The notes under the pieces were generated by a model. That model saw only the letters and a list, made by a program, of their open reading frames with translations, did not search any database and was not told the DNA's origin. The position numbers and the translations under genes were made by a program. Positions 44,141-59,326 of a DNA stretch of 64,000 nucleotides are shown here, piece by piece. The stretch's first letter is position 1. Each line of letters begins with the position of its first letter. The stretch spans positions 1,240,001 through 1,304,000 of the forward strand of contig MARA01000005.1 in assembly GCA_001792895.1 (NCBI GenBank). The letters run 5' to 3'. This DNA comes from Lentinus brumalis (Eukaryota; Basidiomycota; Agaricomycetes; Polyporales; Polyporaceae).

Positions 44141-47100
44141 ATGGAGGGCTATCATCAGCGACTGAAGAGTCGAGGAGCGACTCTCGACACGGACGCGTCT
44201 CCCGCCACACGACTCTCGCAGCGTCCGGGCTCGTCACAGAATGCTGGTGCAGCGTTCCAGGACTTCGGCAGCGACTTTGCGTCGAGAAACAGAGCTTCGC
44301 AGGCTAGACCACCCTCGAAGTCTCGCATGCAGTCCGGCAAGGGAGCCACCATCTCGTTCCACGACGACTTCAGCGACGACGAAATAGACTTCCTCTCCGG
44401 CTCTTCGCGCCATGGCTCCGAATCGCCGGAGAAGCCCAGGAGAGCCACGAAGCGCGCCGCGGCGACTAGCTCATCTCTCCCTGTCGTTATCGACCACCAC
44501 CAGGCTGACCCCAACTATAAAGCCATCGACTTCAGGAAGTTGAAAATCCAGAAGAAAAGCTCTGTCGTTTCATCTACCGTGCGAACCCCGGAGAACTCGC
44601 AGGAATCGAGCGCGAGGGATTCTGGTGCAGGTCCGTCCTCATCTCGTCTTCAAGCTTCTGCTCGAGCGGTCGACCACGCGACCGCAAAGGGGGCACAGAA
44701 GAAGAAGACTCCCCTTCGCGAACGCAGCCCCAACCAAGACCGGTCACGCACCCATCGTCCTTCTACCCCCGTGTCGGACAAGGATAGACGGGATAGGCTG
44801 GTCAAAGACATGGACGAGACCCCCAAGCCCGCCCGGCCTGCACCGCGGCCAGTCAAGAAGGCCGCTAGGAGTAGCGTCGGGAAGTCGCAGACCGTTCGGG
44901 ACCTGGGCGCGGCGTCGAGCCAGGAGAAGAATCAACCACTGTCACGCTCTCAGACCGCACAAGAGATCATCCGCATCTCTTCTGACGAGTCTGACGATGA
45001 GAAGACAAACTCGCTGAGGACTGCGAAGGGCAAGGGCAAGGCAATGACATCTGATCCCTTCGGCACTCTTTCCCCGCTATCCACCCACGTCAAGAAACAG
45101 GATGGTGAAGGGCAAGCGAAAGGCAAATGGAAGATGGCGCGCGTAGACCCTATAGGTACCCTGTCCCCTCTCTCGTCGCCGGCTCGTAAGAAGCGCAAAG
45201 ACCCTCTCATATCCTTTCCTATGCCTTCCCCACTGTCTTCTCCTGGTTCGAGACATTCGTCCAGTCCTCCGCATGCCAAGGAGAAGCAAAGCAGCAGTCA
45301 GCGGAAAGGTATGGTCGTGTCGTCTTCAGACGACGACGATGCCCCGCGTCGTGCTTTGCGGCCTTTTCCCATGGAAACACAGGTCTTGGCGAGTCTCTGC
45401 CGGTCGTCCCCTACTGGCAAAAGGGCCACTCTGGATAGTGATGGCGAGGACCTTTCAGGGACATATAGGAAGAAGCAGCGGCGAGCCTCTGAGAGACTCT
45501 CCTTCGGTAGTGACTCAGATTCTGACGATGACAGTGCGTATATGCGTCTCTGTTCTCAGTGTATGTGACGAACTCATCATCTTGCACAATACGCAGTGTT
45601 CCTGGATCCCTCGGTCGATCCCAAGACCCTTTGTCCGTGGTGCGATGAACCCCTGCCAGACGAGCCGACGCCCCATCTCCGTGCGCTCATCTCAGCTGCG
45701 AAACGGGTATCGCATCCAGAGGACCGCCTCACCAATCCCCTCGGCTTACGGGCGCCGCCTGCCGCGTTCGTAAGCGTATGCCAGCGCCATCGATTTGAGC
45801 GTGACTGGATTCCCCGCGCACGTCAGAAGGGATGGCCTACGAGGATTGCGTGGGACAAGCTGGCCGAAAGGATCACCCGTCTCAAAGCCACGTTGCAAGC
45901 AATCGTCAACGACGTCGACGAGGACTTCGCACCTAGCGTGGCCCGTGGCAGCGCTAGCCGGCGGCGGAGGAAGGAGAACGAATTCTGGCAGGAAGTCGTG
46001 AAGAATGTGCGCCAGCAGGGCTCGCGGCAAGCGGCTGGAGTTCGTGGACAGTTCTTGCATTTCAACAAGACACAGCCGGGGTAGTGCGTGTCTTGGTCAT
46101 CTGCGCGTTGTTGTGCGAGCATTCGCTGACGTCGTGTTGCAGTTACGGTGAGCTGGGATATGTGATCATACATCAGACTCTGTGCGACCTCTTCCCGCCT
46201 ACCGAGTTCCATCCGGATGCCACTCTTCCGCTCACACCGGCGGATTTCATCACTCTGGTCCTCGTGCCAGAGGCCGCCGTGCACCTCATCATGGAAGACC
46301 TCTCCCTACCTCGCGGTGAGGCAATTGAGACTTTGCGCGAGAGCGTCGAGTACGGTGTAGCCATGTTCCCAGCCGATGACGAGGGTGAGCTAGCGGGTGG
46401 GGCTTTCGGTTCGAAGTCGGGCAAGCTCGGGGCGACAGAGAAGATGTTCATGGACCGTGCACGCGTTCGCCGGAAGGAACTTGAAGAGGAAGAGCGGATG
46501 GAGGAAGAAGAGGAAGCCAGGCTAGCAAAGGCGCAGGAGGTTGCTAAACCGAAACCCCGTCCGCGGGCAAAGGGCAAGGCCTCTGGCATTGCAAGCGACG
46601 CCGAGTCTGTCGGTCCTACCTCGTCACCTCCCAGTGGAGGCTCTGTGAAGCGCAAGACTCGTGCTGCACCCGTTCCGCGCGGGCGATCAGCGGGTCGTGG
46701 GCTTGGACCAGGTCCCGGTAGCATCGTGATCGAGCTCAGTAGTGATACTGGGGAGTCCGAAGCTGCAGGTCCTTCCAAGCGGAGGAGGAAGACCAAGGAC
46801 ACGAGGAGCGACGCTGAGACGGAGGTCGCGCCTGCAGATGAACCTACCCCCAAGGCAGTCAAAGTCAGGCCCCGTCCACGGCCCAGACGCAGGTCTGCAT
46901 CTGCTGCCAGCTCTACACAGGGCGGTGACGATGCCCGTTCTGATACGCTCGACACGGATGGCGATGTGCCTCCATCGCTCTCGCCGGCGCAATCAACGCG
47001 GATCCCCGCGCTCAATCGACGAGGCGACACGACGGTAGTCGGGACCGACTCCCGTGCTCCTGATGCGACCCATGGCACTACACGAGGGAAGCATAAGGTC

Positions 47101-47515
47101 CGCAATCCCGACACGCTTCCCACCTCCCCCTCTCCTCCTGTGGCCGGCACGTCAAAGGCCAAGACGCCAATGGAGATCGCTCGGGAGAAGCGCCAGCATG
47201 GTGCAGGCAGGTAAGCGGTGCCGCAATGGGCATGCAACTGGGAGCTCATTGGCTTGTGTGCTGTTCTGCGCCAGGACGACGGCGATGAACGAACACAAGC
47301 GAAAGGACGACTGGCTGCCCAACTTGCGCTCTGGCAATCTTGTCTCGCTGGACTCAACGGATGACGACTCGGACGCGCCTGCGGTGCCTGCATTCTCACA
47401 GGCGGACAGTCCGGACGCTGGGGGCTTCGGCGGGCGGAAACGGGGCGAATCCTTCAGTTGGTTGCTGAATGACTCTTCGCAGTCACGCCCTTCGAGCCCA
47501 TCTACACTGCGCTAG
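44141..47515 (+). CDS. RTC4-like domain protein
   Basis: Four exons (44141-45533, 45597-46080, 46143-47210, 47275-47515) keep frame and encode 1,061 residues. The first ~460 residues are Ser/Arg/Lys-rich and disordered, with repeated GTLSPLS motifs and acidic Ser clusters. Residues about 470-690 match the RTC4-like domain: LCPWCDEPLPDEPTPHLRAL, NPLGLRAPPAAFVSVCQRHRFE, VRGQFLHFNKTQPGYGELGY, VIIHQTLCDLFPP. The tail is again disordered and charged, with a SIVIELSSD SUMO-interacting-like stretch. Yeast RTC4 was named for a genetic effect on telomere capping; its biochemical role is unclear. The disordered parts suggest a nuclear, heavily modified protein. Confidence 0.87.
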
Positions 47516-48153
47516 CGGTGCCTACTCGGTCGTTTCTACTGTACTCTACATTAATGAGTTGTCGCAAGCTACGTTACCATCAGTGTCTCATACTTTAGAC
47601 TCCCGACATCTCGTCCATTCCCTGCTTGGCTGAGTACTACACTGCATCGTGCGACGTGTGATGCGCGACCAGATACGAAGACGGTCTCAACCGAAATCAG
47701 CGAGTACGACATCCACGTTGCCATCTTATGAATGCAATTTATAAGAAAGTCCTCGTCAGGAGGGCTCGGTTACCTGCACGGACAGTAAGCTGCAGTAAGT
47801 CGCTTTGACGCATCGCAAACCTTGTTGCAGCCATGTCCGATCAAAGAGGACCTTCTCCGAACAGCCGACGAGCACGATAACCACGCGCGCTCGCTCAACG
47901 TCATGATCCACTACTAGAATCCACCAGAATCTGCAGCTTCGCATCTTCTGAGTCCGAGCGCCGTTTGTGATCTCATTGCGTGCTCTCTCGGCAACCTCGG
48001 ACCCCAGTGGCCCTCTGCGACCGCTGGGAGCGGGATACCAGTGGGTCATGAGAACACGGGCAGGTTGCTCTGAGGGCAGAAGCGCCCAAAACAGAGCTTG
48101 CTCTCATCACTTGCGGATAAACTGGGATAATCGATGAAGGTTCTCCCAACTGG
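47516..48153. other. Intergenic, upstream region of paralogue B
   Basis: A 97-codon minus-strand frame at 47756-48049 has no family resemblance and is not called. The rest is flanking sequence. Confidence 0.5.
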
Positions 48154-48161
48154 TATATATA
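48154..48161 (+). promoter_or_regulatory. TATA box of dienelactone hydrolase paralogue B
   Basis: TATATATA lies 76 bp before the ATG at 48237, followed by a CT-rich leader. Spacing suits a strong core promoter. No equally good TATA was seen ahead of paralogue A. Confidence 0.6.
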
Positions 48162-48236
48162 GTCCGGGGCCCGCAGAAAGACAACAGTCAGCAACCCGTC
48201 TGCACAATCACAACTCTCTCTCAAGCGTCCAAGACC

Positions 48237-49314
48237 ATGTCTCTTTGCAAAGCTTGCGTTTCTGGTGAGTTTGTGGAACGGTTCTGTTGACTCGCGCGGT
48301 GCTAAGACGATTTCTGCAGGTGTCCGCCACGAAGGCACTCCCGAGGGTACGTTCCGGGGGATTGATCTCGTCTCGTAGCTCGTTTGTAGTAATCCAGAAC
48401 ATGCCTCACAGGCAAGACGGACAAAATCGGCGGCATTGACGTTTACATTGCCACCCCGACCGTCGACTACCCTAAGGACAAGGTCGTCCTCTTCCTGACC
48501 GACGCTTTCGGTCTCAAGCTTGAGAACAACCTTGTGAGTTACGATACTTCTACACGCGGACCTCACATCTGTCACCGGTGAACGTTTTTACTAATACTTA
48601 CTATCCATGCGCGCTCTAGCTCCTGGCCGACGACTTTGCCCGGAACGGCATGAAGGTCGTCATGCCGGACCTCTTCGATGGCGAGCCCGCCCCGGCTTCC
48701 GCCTTCGACCCTGGTTCCAACTTCGATGTCATGACCTGGTTCGGCAGGCACCCCGCTGAGCGGGCGATTGCCATCGTCCGCGCCGTCATCGAGGGCCTCA
48801 AGTCGGAGGGCGTGACCAAGCTTGCGGCCATCGGTTACTGCTACGGCGGACGTCCCTCGTTTGACCTCGCTTTCACTAACGAAGTCCACGTCGTTGCTGT
48901 CTCTCACCCGTCCCTGCTCAAGATCCCCGATGATCTCCAGGTATGCGTGCTCTCCTCTCTCTGAGTACCGAGCACGGCCATTGACAGGTGGTTGCTTCCA
49001 GAAATACGCTGAGGTGTCGAAGGCGCCGCTCCTCATCAACTCGTGCACGGTCGACCAGATGTTCCCGCTCGAGGCGTCTGCTAAGGCGGATGAGATCCTC
49101 GGCGGCGGCAAGTTCGCACCCGGATACGAGCGCACCTACTGGGAAGGCTGCACCCATGGCTTCGCCGTCCGCGGTGACCTGGTATGTGGATGGTCGCTGT
49201 GCATCACATTGGATACTGCGTACTGATTATTTTCGGCAGAGCGACCCGAAGGTCAAGGCGGGTAAGGAGGGAGCCTTCAAGGCAACTGTTGAGTGGCTCA
49301 TCAAGTACCTGTAA
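48237..49314 (+). CDS. Dienelactone hydrolase family protein (paralogue B)
   Basis: Six exons (48237-48264, 48320-48346, 48412-48533, 48620-48940, 49002-49181, 49240-49314) keep frame and give 250 residues. It starts MSLCKACVSGVRHEGTPEGK. The catalytic triad is visible as Cys in GYCYGG, Asp in SCTVDQMFP and His in CTHGFAVRGD. The role is hydrolysis of dienelactone or similar ester/lactone substrates in the cytosol; the true substrate is unknown. It lies about 7 kb from paralogue A in opposite orientation, with the F-box and RTC4 genes between them. The strong TATA box suggests regulated, high expression. Confidence 0.93.
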
Positions 49315-49685
49315 AGTGCACGTAAAGTGTTGTGTGTATGTACGCGATTGTAAGATAGAACACCAGCAGTTGCACAGCGTGAATGCCGCCGCGATAACCT
49401 GTTGAGCGTTGACTTGAGAGCTCTTGAGAGGAATCGTCGAGTCCATAAGCGAGATTGACGATGATCGACCAGGAACCACACGGCTACTTATTTGGGGTGA
49501 CGTCGGGCGTCTGAGTGCAAGGCCTGTGTGTGGCCGCACTGGCCTCGCTCGGACATCAGCATCTCGCCCCCGCCATGGACATCTCTACAGCGCATACGAC
49601 CACCTCTATCTCCGTTTGACGCACCGACTTGTTGTATCCGTATCATCTCTTTCTTGCACGCCACATCTCATGGTTCTAACCCGAC

Positions 49686-52567
49686 ATGTCTGAAGAAATG
49701 TCACCTTCCTGGCGTTCACTCGCCTCCGCCGCCTCGCGCTCAGTCAAGGGATATATCTCCCAACGAGAACTCAAGCAGGGCTATTCAGCGTCGAGCGGGC
49801 GCCCGCAGCTCACCGCAGAACAGAATAGCGAGAAACAGTCGTGGCGTCAGTGGGCAGGACAGAAGCTGCGTCGCGGAAGTCAAAGCGAGTACGACACGAG
49901 CGGGGACAGGCTCGCCTTGTTCCCCGGATGGGCAACGAGGAGGTATCGTGAACCTCCAAGGGGACCGGAAGGTGGTGAGTAATAGACGGTATTGTTTTCT
50001 GGGAATCTGAGGTGACGCGTTCTCTCGCGTAGATGCGCCCTTCGACGTCGACGTCTTTGTATCGGGATATTCATACAAGCTTACGGGCGTCGGATTCAAT
50101 ACCCGCGCCGGAAGGGCATTCCTGCGGCTAGCCAAAAGTACGTTCCACATCTGCTCGCTCGATCTATGGCGAGGCGGGCAACGCACGTAGCGGCGGAGAG
50201 GATGTCAGGGTGGTTTCAATCTTGCGCGCAACCAGAACTTGTGCGCGGGCAAGGCGAGCTCTGTTGAGAACTACATGTCTCTCTCTTCCCACACGTTCCG
50301 GGACGCTGCTCGCCGTGTAGCATGCTATGTATATCGCACTTCGGAGCGGTGAACTAGCGAGGATGGTCTCAATGCCCTCTCTGCCCGGAATCTTCTCTTA
50401 GGAGTGCAGTGTCATTGGGGCACGGCGACATTGGGGCAATACCAACAGCTTTGGGACGATTCGACGCGGTCAAAGTTCATCTCAGTGTACATGAAAGAGG
50501 GCAATGGGAGGAAGTGAATCTTATTGCCCTCACGCCTGAGTTATGGCTTGAATGGGCCCCGCTTTGTTGGTTTAAAGTGCATATTCTAACGAGGAGACAC
50601 TAGGTTTCGCCGCTCTACCAAAACTACCGACAGGACCAGCAGGACCAGCAGCCTTGAGCAAGTCCACGGAGGACCTCCTAGCAGGAACGCATCTCCCGCC
50701 CCTGCCCGACGAGATCACCGACGAGTCCGAGATGCAGGCGCTAGATGAGAAGCTCCGCCGCCTGGAATTCGACGCACGTAGCATGGACAGCGGGCGCGCC
50801 TCGGATTCTATGTCGACAGCCTCTTTCGAATCTCACGGCAGTCGTACCCCTTCATCCGCCTCGTTTACGTCGTACAAATCAAACGGCACCGGCTCATCTC
50901 CATCTCCGCCGCAGGCCTCCCTACCTATCCTCGCAGGGGCTTCTGCCGACTTGCAACGATGGCATGCCAATCTGGAAGCACGCCTACACCCATTTTGGTC
51001 GTCCGTACTGGCCAATCGCACCGTACGCGTGTCATTATATGCGGCGGATCCTTCGCTGTTTGAGCAGTCCGACTCGGAGTCCATCTCCTCGGAGCCGTCT
51101 CCGGACAAGGAACCTGTCCTGACCCGGCACGTTACTACTGCGGTCGACGGCTCTTTCCAGGTCAAGTTTTCGGTGCCTTGGGAACGCATGTGCGTGCATC
51201 CCGGTGCATTGCACATCGCGTTCGGTGGGCCCGAACTCGAGCAGGACCTGTTTGTCGTCGCAGAACTACTCGCACCACCTTCTCCCGCCGGTACTCCCGC
51301 TGGTGGTCAATATCAGGCTCGATCACCTGCGTCACTCGCTGGACCGGTGACAGTCTCGACATCTATACCGATCCCATTGACACATTCGTCAATCAGGGTC
51401 ATCTCAGATATTGACGACACGGTGAAGCTATCTGGGATCCTGAGCGGGGCACGCGCCATCTTTCACAACGTCTTCGTGAAGGACCTTCGGGACAGCGTTA
51501 TTCGGGGCATGGGAGATTGGTACACGAACATGTGGAGACGCGGGGTTCGGTTCCATTACGTCGTGAGTGTGCTCTATTATTGATGATATGACTTGTGTAC
51601 CTGAACTATCTTTCATCAGTCCAACGGGCCGTTTGAGCTCCTCCCGGTGGTGAACGAGTTCTTCCAGATCTCTCATCTTCCCCCCGGCTCGATACGTCTC
51701 CGGTCGTACGGCGGCCGCTCTCTCTTCAACGGCCTTCTCTCCGCACCGGCAATGCGCAAACGTACCGCGGTCCTCGACGTGCTCAATCAATTCCCCGAAG
51801 CGAAGTTCTTCCTCGTGGGGGACACGGGGGAGCAAGACCTGGAGCTGTATGCGGAGACCGCCCGCGAGCGCCCCGACCAAATTCTCGCCATCTACATCCG
51901 CGACGCGAGCGACGTCTCGGTACGCCCGCTCGACGACCCGACTGGGGCTGAGGCGTATCGGTTTGCCTTGGATTCTGGGCTTGGCGGAACATCCGGCTCG
52001 ATGGGAAGCAGCAGGTCTTCGGGCACGTTTGGCCGCCGGTCTGGGAGAAGCACCCCGTCGCGCTCGTTGTCGGACGCTATGCCTAGCGTGCCCCCAGCTG
52101 TGCCGAGGAAACCGACACGGTCGCTCTCTGGCGCGGAGACGATGGGCTTGTCGACGAGCTCGAGCGGGGACTCGGGTTTCAGTGACTACTTCACGTCAAG
52201 CTCGGTACCGCCCGTGAATTCGCCGATTGTCGAGGAGCCGCAGGAGAGTCCTGGGATGATGATGGTGGGTACCCCCAGTGCGCCTGAAGCGCGGCCGTGG
52301 CCTCCACAAGGGTTCAGCAAGCCCCCGCCAGGGTCCCAGTTGGAGGTTCGGGAAAGTGGCCGGTGGCAGCCACAATCTCAAGCTCAGACGCCGCAGGCCC
52401 CTCAGTCTGAGGCGGAGAGGAAACGAGCGGAATTGCAGAGCCGTTTGTGGAGAGCGAGGATGGAGGTGCCGACGAACATCCCTATACGCATCTTCAGAGA
52501 GCCGGAGGAATGCGTGGAGGCGAACCAGATATTGGATAAGCTGCAGATGCGCGGTGGACAATCATGA
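49686..52567 (+). CDS. App1-type phosphatidate phosphatase (DUF2183)
   Basis: Exons 49686-49974, 50033-50137, 50604-51562 and 51620-52567 keep frame and give 766 residues. An early block, FDVDVFVSGYSYKLTG, and a Ser/Pro-rich linker lead to the catalytic domain at about 390-600: SDIDDTVKLSGIL carries the DxDxT signature of Mg2+-dependent phosphatases, followed by FHYVSNGPFELLP, FFLVGDTGEQDLELY and YIRD. The C-terminal ~170 residues are Ser/Pro/Gln-rich, then end in a short helical block. Yeast App1 dephosphorylates phosphatidate at cortical actin patches and links lipid turnover to endocytosis. The second intron, 50138-50603, is 466 nt, far longer than the rest. Confidence 0.92.
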
Positions 52568-52722
52568 CCCCGGGTCTCTACGGCTCTATTTGTGATGCCC
52601 GTTGCTGGTGTTCCGTCGTACTCATAGTTCCAGTCCAGATCCAAGGATTCATGCATCGTACCACACAGCCAGGATACACACACTGTACACATACGGACCA
52701 TACCATAGACTAGGATGATACA

Positions 52723-53631
52723 TTAAGATACGGGTATAGGGGAGGGAGACTTTTCCGGACTCTTCGTCGATGCGTTAAGATGTGACTCGATCTCTGCGAG
52801 CATCTGGTTCATTTCCTGATGTACAGTTGATCAGAATGAGCGACTGAAGCCTGTGACGTAGAAACTCATCGAGCGCGCACCTGGTTGTTAGGCTCATAAG
52901 ACAGACCCAGCTGAATCGCTTCCTTCGCGTCCGCGAACCTGTTAAGCTTCATGAGAGCCCGCGCCTTCCGGAAGTGACCCTTGCTCCATGGTCGCTTGAG
53001 CTGGATGACGGTCTCGGCGTCGACCAGCGCGCTGAGATAGTCACCGGCTTCGTAGAACGCGGCAGAGCGGTTGGAGAGGATCATGGAGACTTCTTCGCGC
53101 ATGAGCTGCTGCGCCTCCCATGGCGGCCGCTGCACGGCGATGTTGACGGCCATGGTGTACTGCTGGAGGGCTTGGAGGTGCATGCCGCCCTTGAATAGAG
53201 TCTGCAGGCGCCGCAGGGGAAGTCTCAGCATACGACGCTCACACTCGGCAACAGACGTGCACGCACATTTCCCTGCTCCTTGGTGTTGTTTATAGCGGTG
53301 GAGAGGTTCTGGGAGACGACTTGTGGGGGCGGGGGACAGCGGAGATTGGGGTTCGCGACGAGGATGCGGGAGAGGCGGTTCAGGTTGCGGTAGTCGACGC
53401 CGCAGTCGTCGCACTTCTCGAGCTTGTGCTTGCCGCAGAGCGCGATCGCGTTCTCGGGGGGACCGAGGGCGATGTCGACGGGTCTGAAGCTCGCTTCGAT
53501 CACGGCCTGCATGACGGGGTCTGGGGGACGCATGACCATGGTCTGTTGCTGCTGCGGCTGCTGCTGCGTGGGGGCGCGGGGCCGTGCGAGTGCGTGGGCT
53601 GGCCGGGGCCGTGCGAGTGTTCGTGCGACAT
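52723..53631 (-). CDS. Sec72-like TPR protein of ER translocation; one-base frame break
   Basis: Exons 53267-53631, 52881-53201 and 52723-52815. The start MSHEHSHGPGQPTHSHG is typical of basidiomycete homologues. The frame breaks in the G5 run near 53570-53581; one added base joins it to the Gln-rich stretch and PPDPVMQAVIEASFRP and makes exon 1 end in phase 0, giving about 259 residues. Then come CGKHKLEKCDDCGVDYRNLNR and NPNLRCPPP, and TPR repeats (LILSNRSAAFYEAGDY, WSKGHFRKARALMKL). The product would join the Sec62/Sec63 complex on the cytosolic ER face for post-translational import. The break is probably an assembly error. Confidence 0.82.
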
Positions 53632-53966
53632 GGCGGGAGGAGGAGGAGGAGGAGCGGGCGAGTCGAGGGAGACAGCGAGTGGGTTCTGGTGTTAGCTGTG
53701 AGCGCCTGGCAATGTCTGCTTGTGACGCGCCGTGCCACGTCGCGCGCACCGGGGCAGTCACGGTGGGCAGCGCCGGATGCCGCAGGGCCGTGCGGATTTG
53801 TCAGCGGGCGGGTAATAAGCGGGGTGGGGGAGGGGCAATTTTCTCACTCGCCTTTGTGGTGTACCATCACTGTCTCGACTCTTTCCTAGCTCTCCAGCAA
53901 CCCTCATAGACGAAAATCTCTTCTCACACTCCCGACTCTTCGTCTTTCGCTTCACCTACACATAAT

Positions 53967-57191
<3,225 letters not shown>

Positions 57192-57393
57192 CTAGAACAC
57201 AAGTCTCACCCCCACGTAAGCCAGCGCAATCGCCAGAATTATCCCATGGCCATCTGTCTTGCGGAACCACCTCGCTGACTCTCCCGACCGCTCGTGCTCT
57301 TGTATAGTACTGCAAAGTTCCAATCATTGCTGCGAAGACAAAGCTACCAGCGAATACCAAGTTACCACTGAACACCCGCCGACCGCAGAGCAT
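57192..57393 (-). CDS. Two-helix membrane micro-protein
   Basis: Exons 57311-57393 and 57192-57270, with a 40-nt intron, keep frame and give 53 residues. Helix one is NLVFAGSFVFAAMIGTL; a short loop WFRKTDGHG follows, then helix two, IILAIALAYVGVRLVF, ends the protein. The layout suits a small mitochondrial or ER membrane protein. I recognise no family. Its ATG (57393-57391) overlaps the ATG of the plus-strand gene (57392-57394) in one CATG. The intron is the shortest proposed in this window, and an alternative acceptor exists, so the model needs transcripts. Confidence 0.5.
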
Positions 57394-59326
57394 GTACCGA
57401 CCGCCGTCACCGCCCTATGAAGTCCCCGAGCTCGCTTCGCTCCGTCGCGTCAAACCCCTTCCGAAGCGCAGGCGCACCTCGGACCCCAGACCCGACGACG
57501 ACGAGATCTCCAATGCAACGCACGCCGGGGCAGGCGAGCAAGACAACTCCCCCGACCACACTGATGCGGACGAGCCGCCCGCCCACGACCCGTCGCTCGC
57601 CGCACAAATGGCCCTGCAGGCATACTACATGCCCGTACTCGGGGGCGTCCGCGACCTGTTCAAGAACACCACCTCGCGCGGGGTCGGGCATGCGAACGCG
57701 AACGCGAGCGGGAAGGGCGCGTCCATCGATAGTATCGATCTGAGCGGTGCGCTTTCGGGAGTGCTGGGGTATTCGGGGCCGGGCGGGGGTGGGAGCGCGG
57801 ACGGGCAGGACGACGAGGACGGGGACGGGGATGGAGACGGGGACTATGTGGACCAACTCCAGCAGCCGGGCAACACAAAGAAGCGGAAGGTGCCGGCGAA
57901 CATGTCGGGGTCGGCGGATGGGCACGACGCGGGGTCGACGGGGTCAGGAGCGGAAGACGAGCTGCTGGACCGGGGACATCCGTCAAACAGGGAGCGGGAC
58001 GCGGACGCTGTGAGTGTTAGTGGTGCGGGGTCGGTTCCAGGGGGTGGCGGGGGCGGAACTCAGTACTCAATGGGGAGGAATGGGCTCGGGACTCTGCTGG
58101 GGAAGAAGGGGAGGTTGTCGCGCGCAACGCTTGCCGGGCTTCAGCACAAGGAGATGCGCAAGAGTCGGAAGCGGCAGCTGGCAGCGGTTATTGGGGCCCT
58201 GCCGCACGGGGATACGCTCGCGCTCGACCAGGCGTTGTCCGCGAGCACACTGTTCCTCAAGGCACAGGCTGGAGGCGACCCGCGCAATGCCCCACTACCG
58301 CGGGTGCGTCTCTCGCGCAGGCGGGCACCACGCATCGCGCGTGCGCTCAAAGCCTGGAGGGAGTCTCATCCTCTGCCCGACAAGGGCGACGAGGACGACG
58401 CACCTGTCGCCGCGCCGTCTTCCGACTTCACTTACGAGTGTCACAGCGCCAGTGAGTGACGATTCTGTCTGCGTGTGATTTTCTGACCGAGTTATCCTCA
58501 CGCTTTGCCCGAAGCCTCGGATCGCCTGGTGGCGACGACCGAGCAAGTCGCGCTCCTGCATAGCCAGTTTGAAGCCGAGTTCGCGCGGCAGGCGGCGAAG
58601 GCGGCGGAGGCGGCGAAGCAAGCGCAGGCCGCTCTCAACGGACCTCTTGCGAAGCGGTCGACGGCGAAGCAGGCGGCGCGCACGACCGGGACCAATGACA
58701 CTGCTGACCAGAAGGGGGCTCTTGACCAGTCTGTGCTCGCGACGAAAGGCAAGGGCGGGAAGAAGAAAAAGCGATCCGCACTGGCTAACGCATCTAACCC
58801 CCACCACCTTCGAAACTACGTGCCGTCTAGGCTGCCACATACCGGCCCTCCGAGCGCACAGCAGGCGGTGCAGAATGCACAGAACCTGCTCACGCCGCTC
58901 CCTCTGCGATTCCTGTCCGCGGAGATCCCCCCGCGGCGCCGCAAGAAGTCGGAGCCCGCCGTGACACCGATCCCGACGCTGACGAACCCTGCGGACGAGT
59001 GGATCTGCCCGTTCTGCGAGTACGAGCTCTTCTACGGGGACGACACGAGCTACCATCGCGCGGTGCGGAACCGGAAGAAGATCCTGCGCCGACGCCGACG
59101 GGCCCGCGAGCGTGCGGCGGCGGCGGCCAGCGGGGTTGCACCTGCAGCCGCGGCGTCCGGTGGGGCGGAGAGCGAGGACGTGCATCCTGGCTTCGAGACC
59201 CCCGCGGCCCCCGCGCCCGCAGGCGCATCTGCGAAGGAGAACGCACCTGCTTCTGGTGGCAAGCAGGCGAAGTGGAAGGAAGGGGATCGAGGGGGACATG
59301 GCACCGGCGTAGCGGCGCATGCCTGA
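57392..59326 (+). CDS. Conserved fungal protein with CPFC motif, probably nuclear
   Basis: Exons 57392-58451 and 58515-59326 (63-nt intron, phase 1) keep frame and give 623 residues. It starts MYRPPSPPYEVPELASLRR and is then largely disordered: Pro, acidic and Gly runs and basic clusters KRRRTS and KKRKVP that look like nuclear localisation signals. The second exon has a helical Ala/Lys-rich stretch (FEAEFARQAAKAAEAAKQA) and the best conserved block, DEWICPFCEYELFYGDD, followed by RNRKKILRRRRRARERAAA. The single CPFC pair is half a zinc site, perhaps completed by dimerisation. I recall similar agaricomycete proteins without a known function. A chromatin or transcription role is inference. Confidence 0.75.

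Noticed and set aside
46173..47399. 408-codon minus-strand frame opposite the RTC4 gene
   Set aside because: Ser/Arg/Pro-rich mirror of a GC-rich gene; the plus strand has the RTC4 domain and matching splice sites.
58295..59320. 341-codon minus-strand frame opposite the CPFC-motif gene
   Set aside because: Arg/Leu-rich low-complexity mirror frame without domain or splice support.
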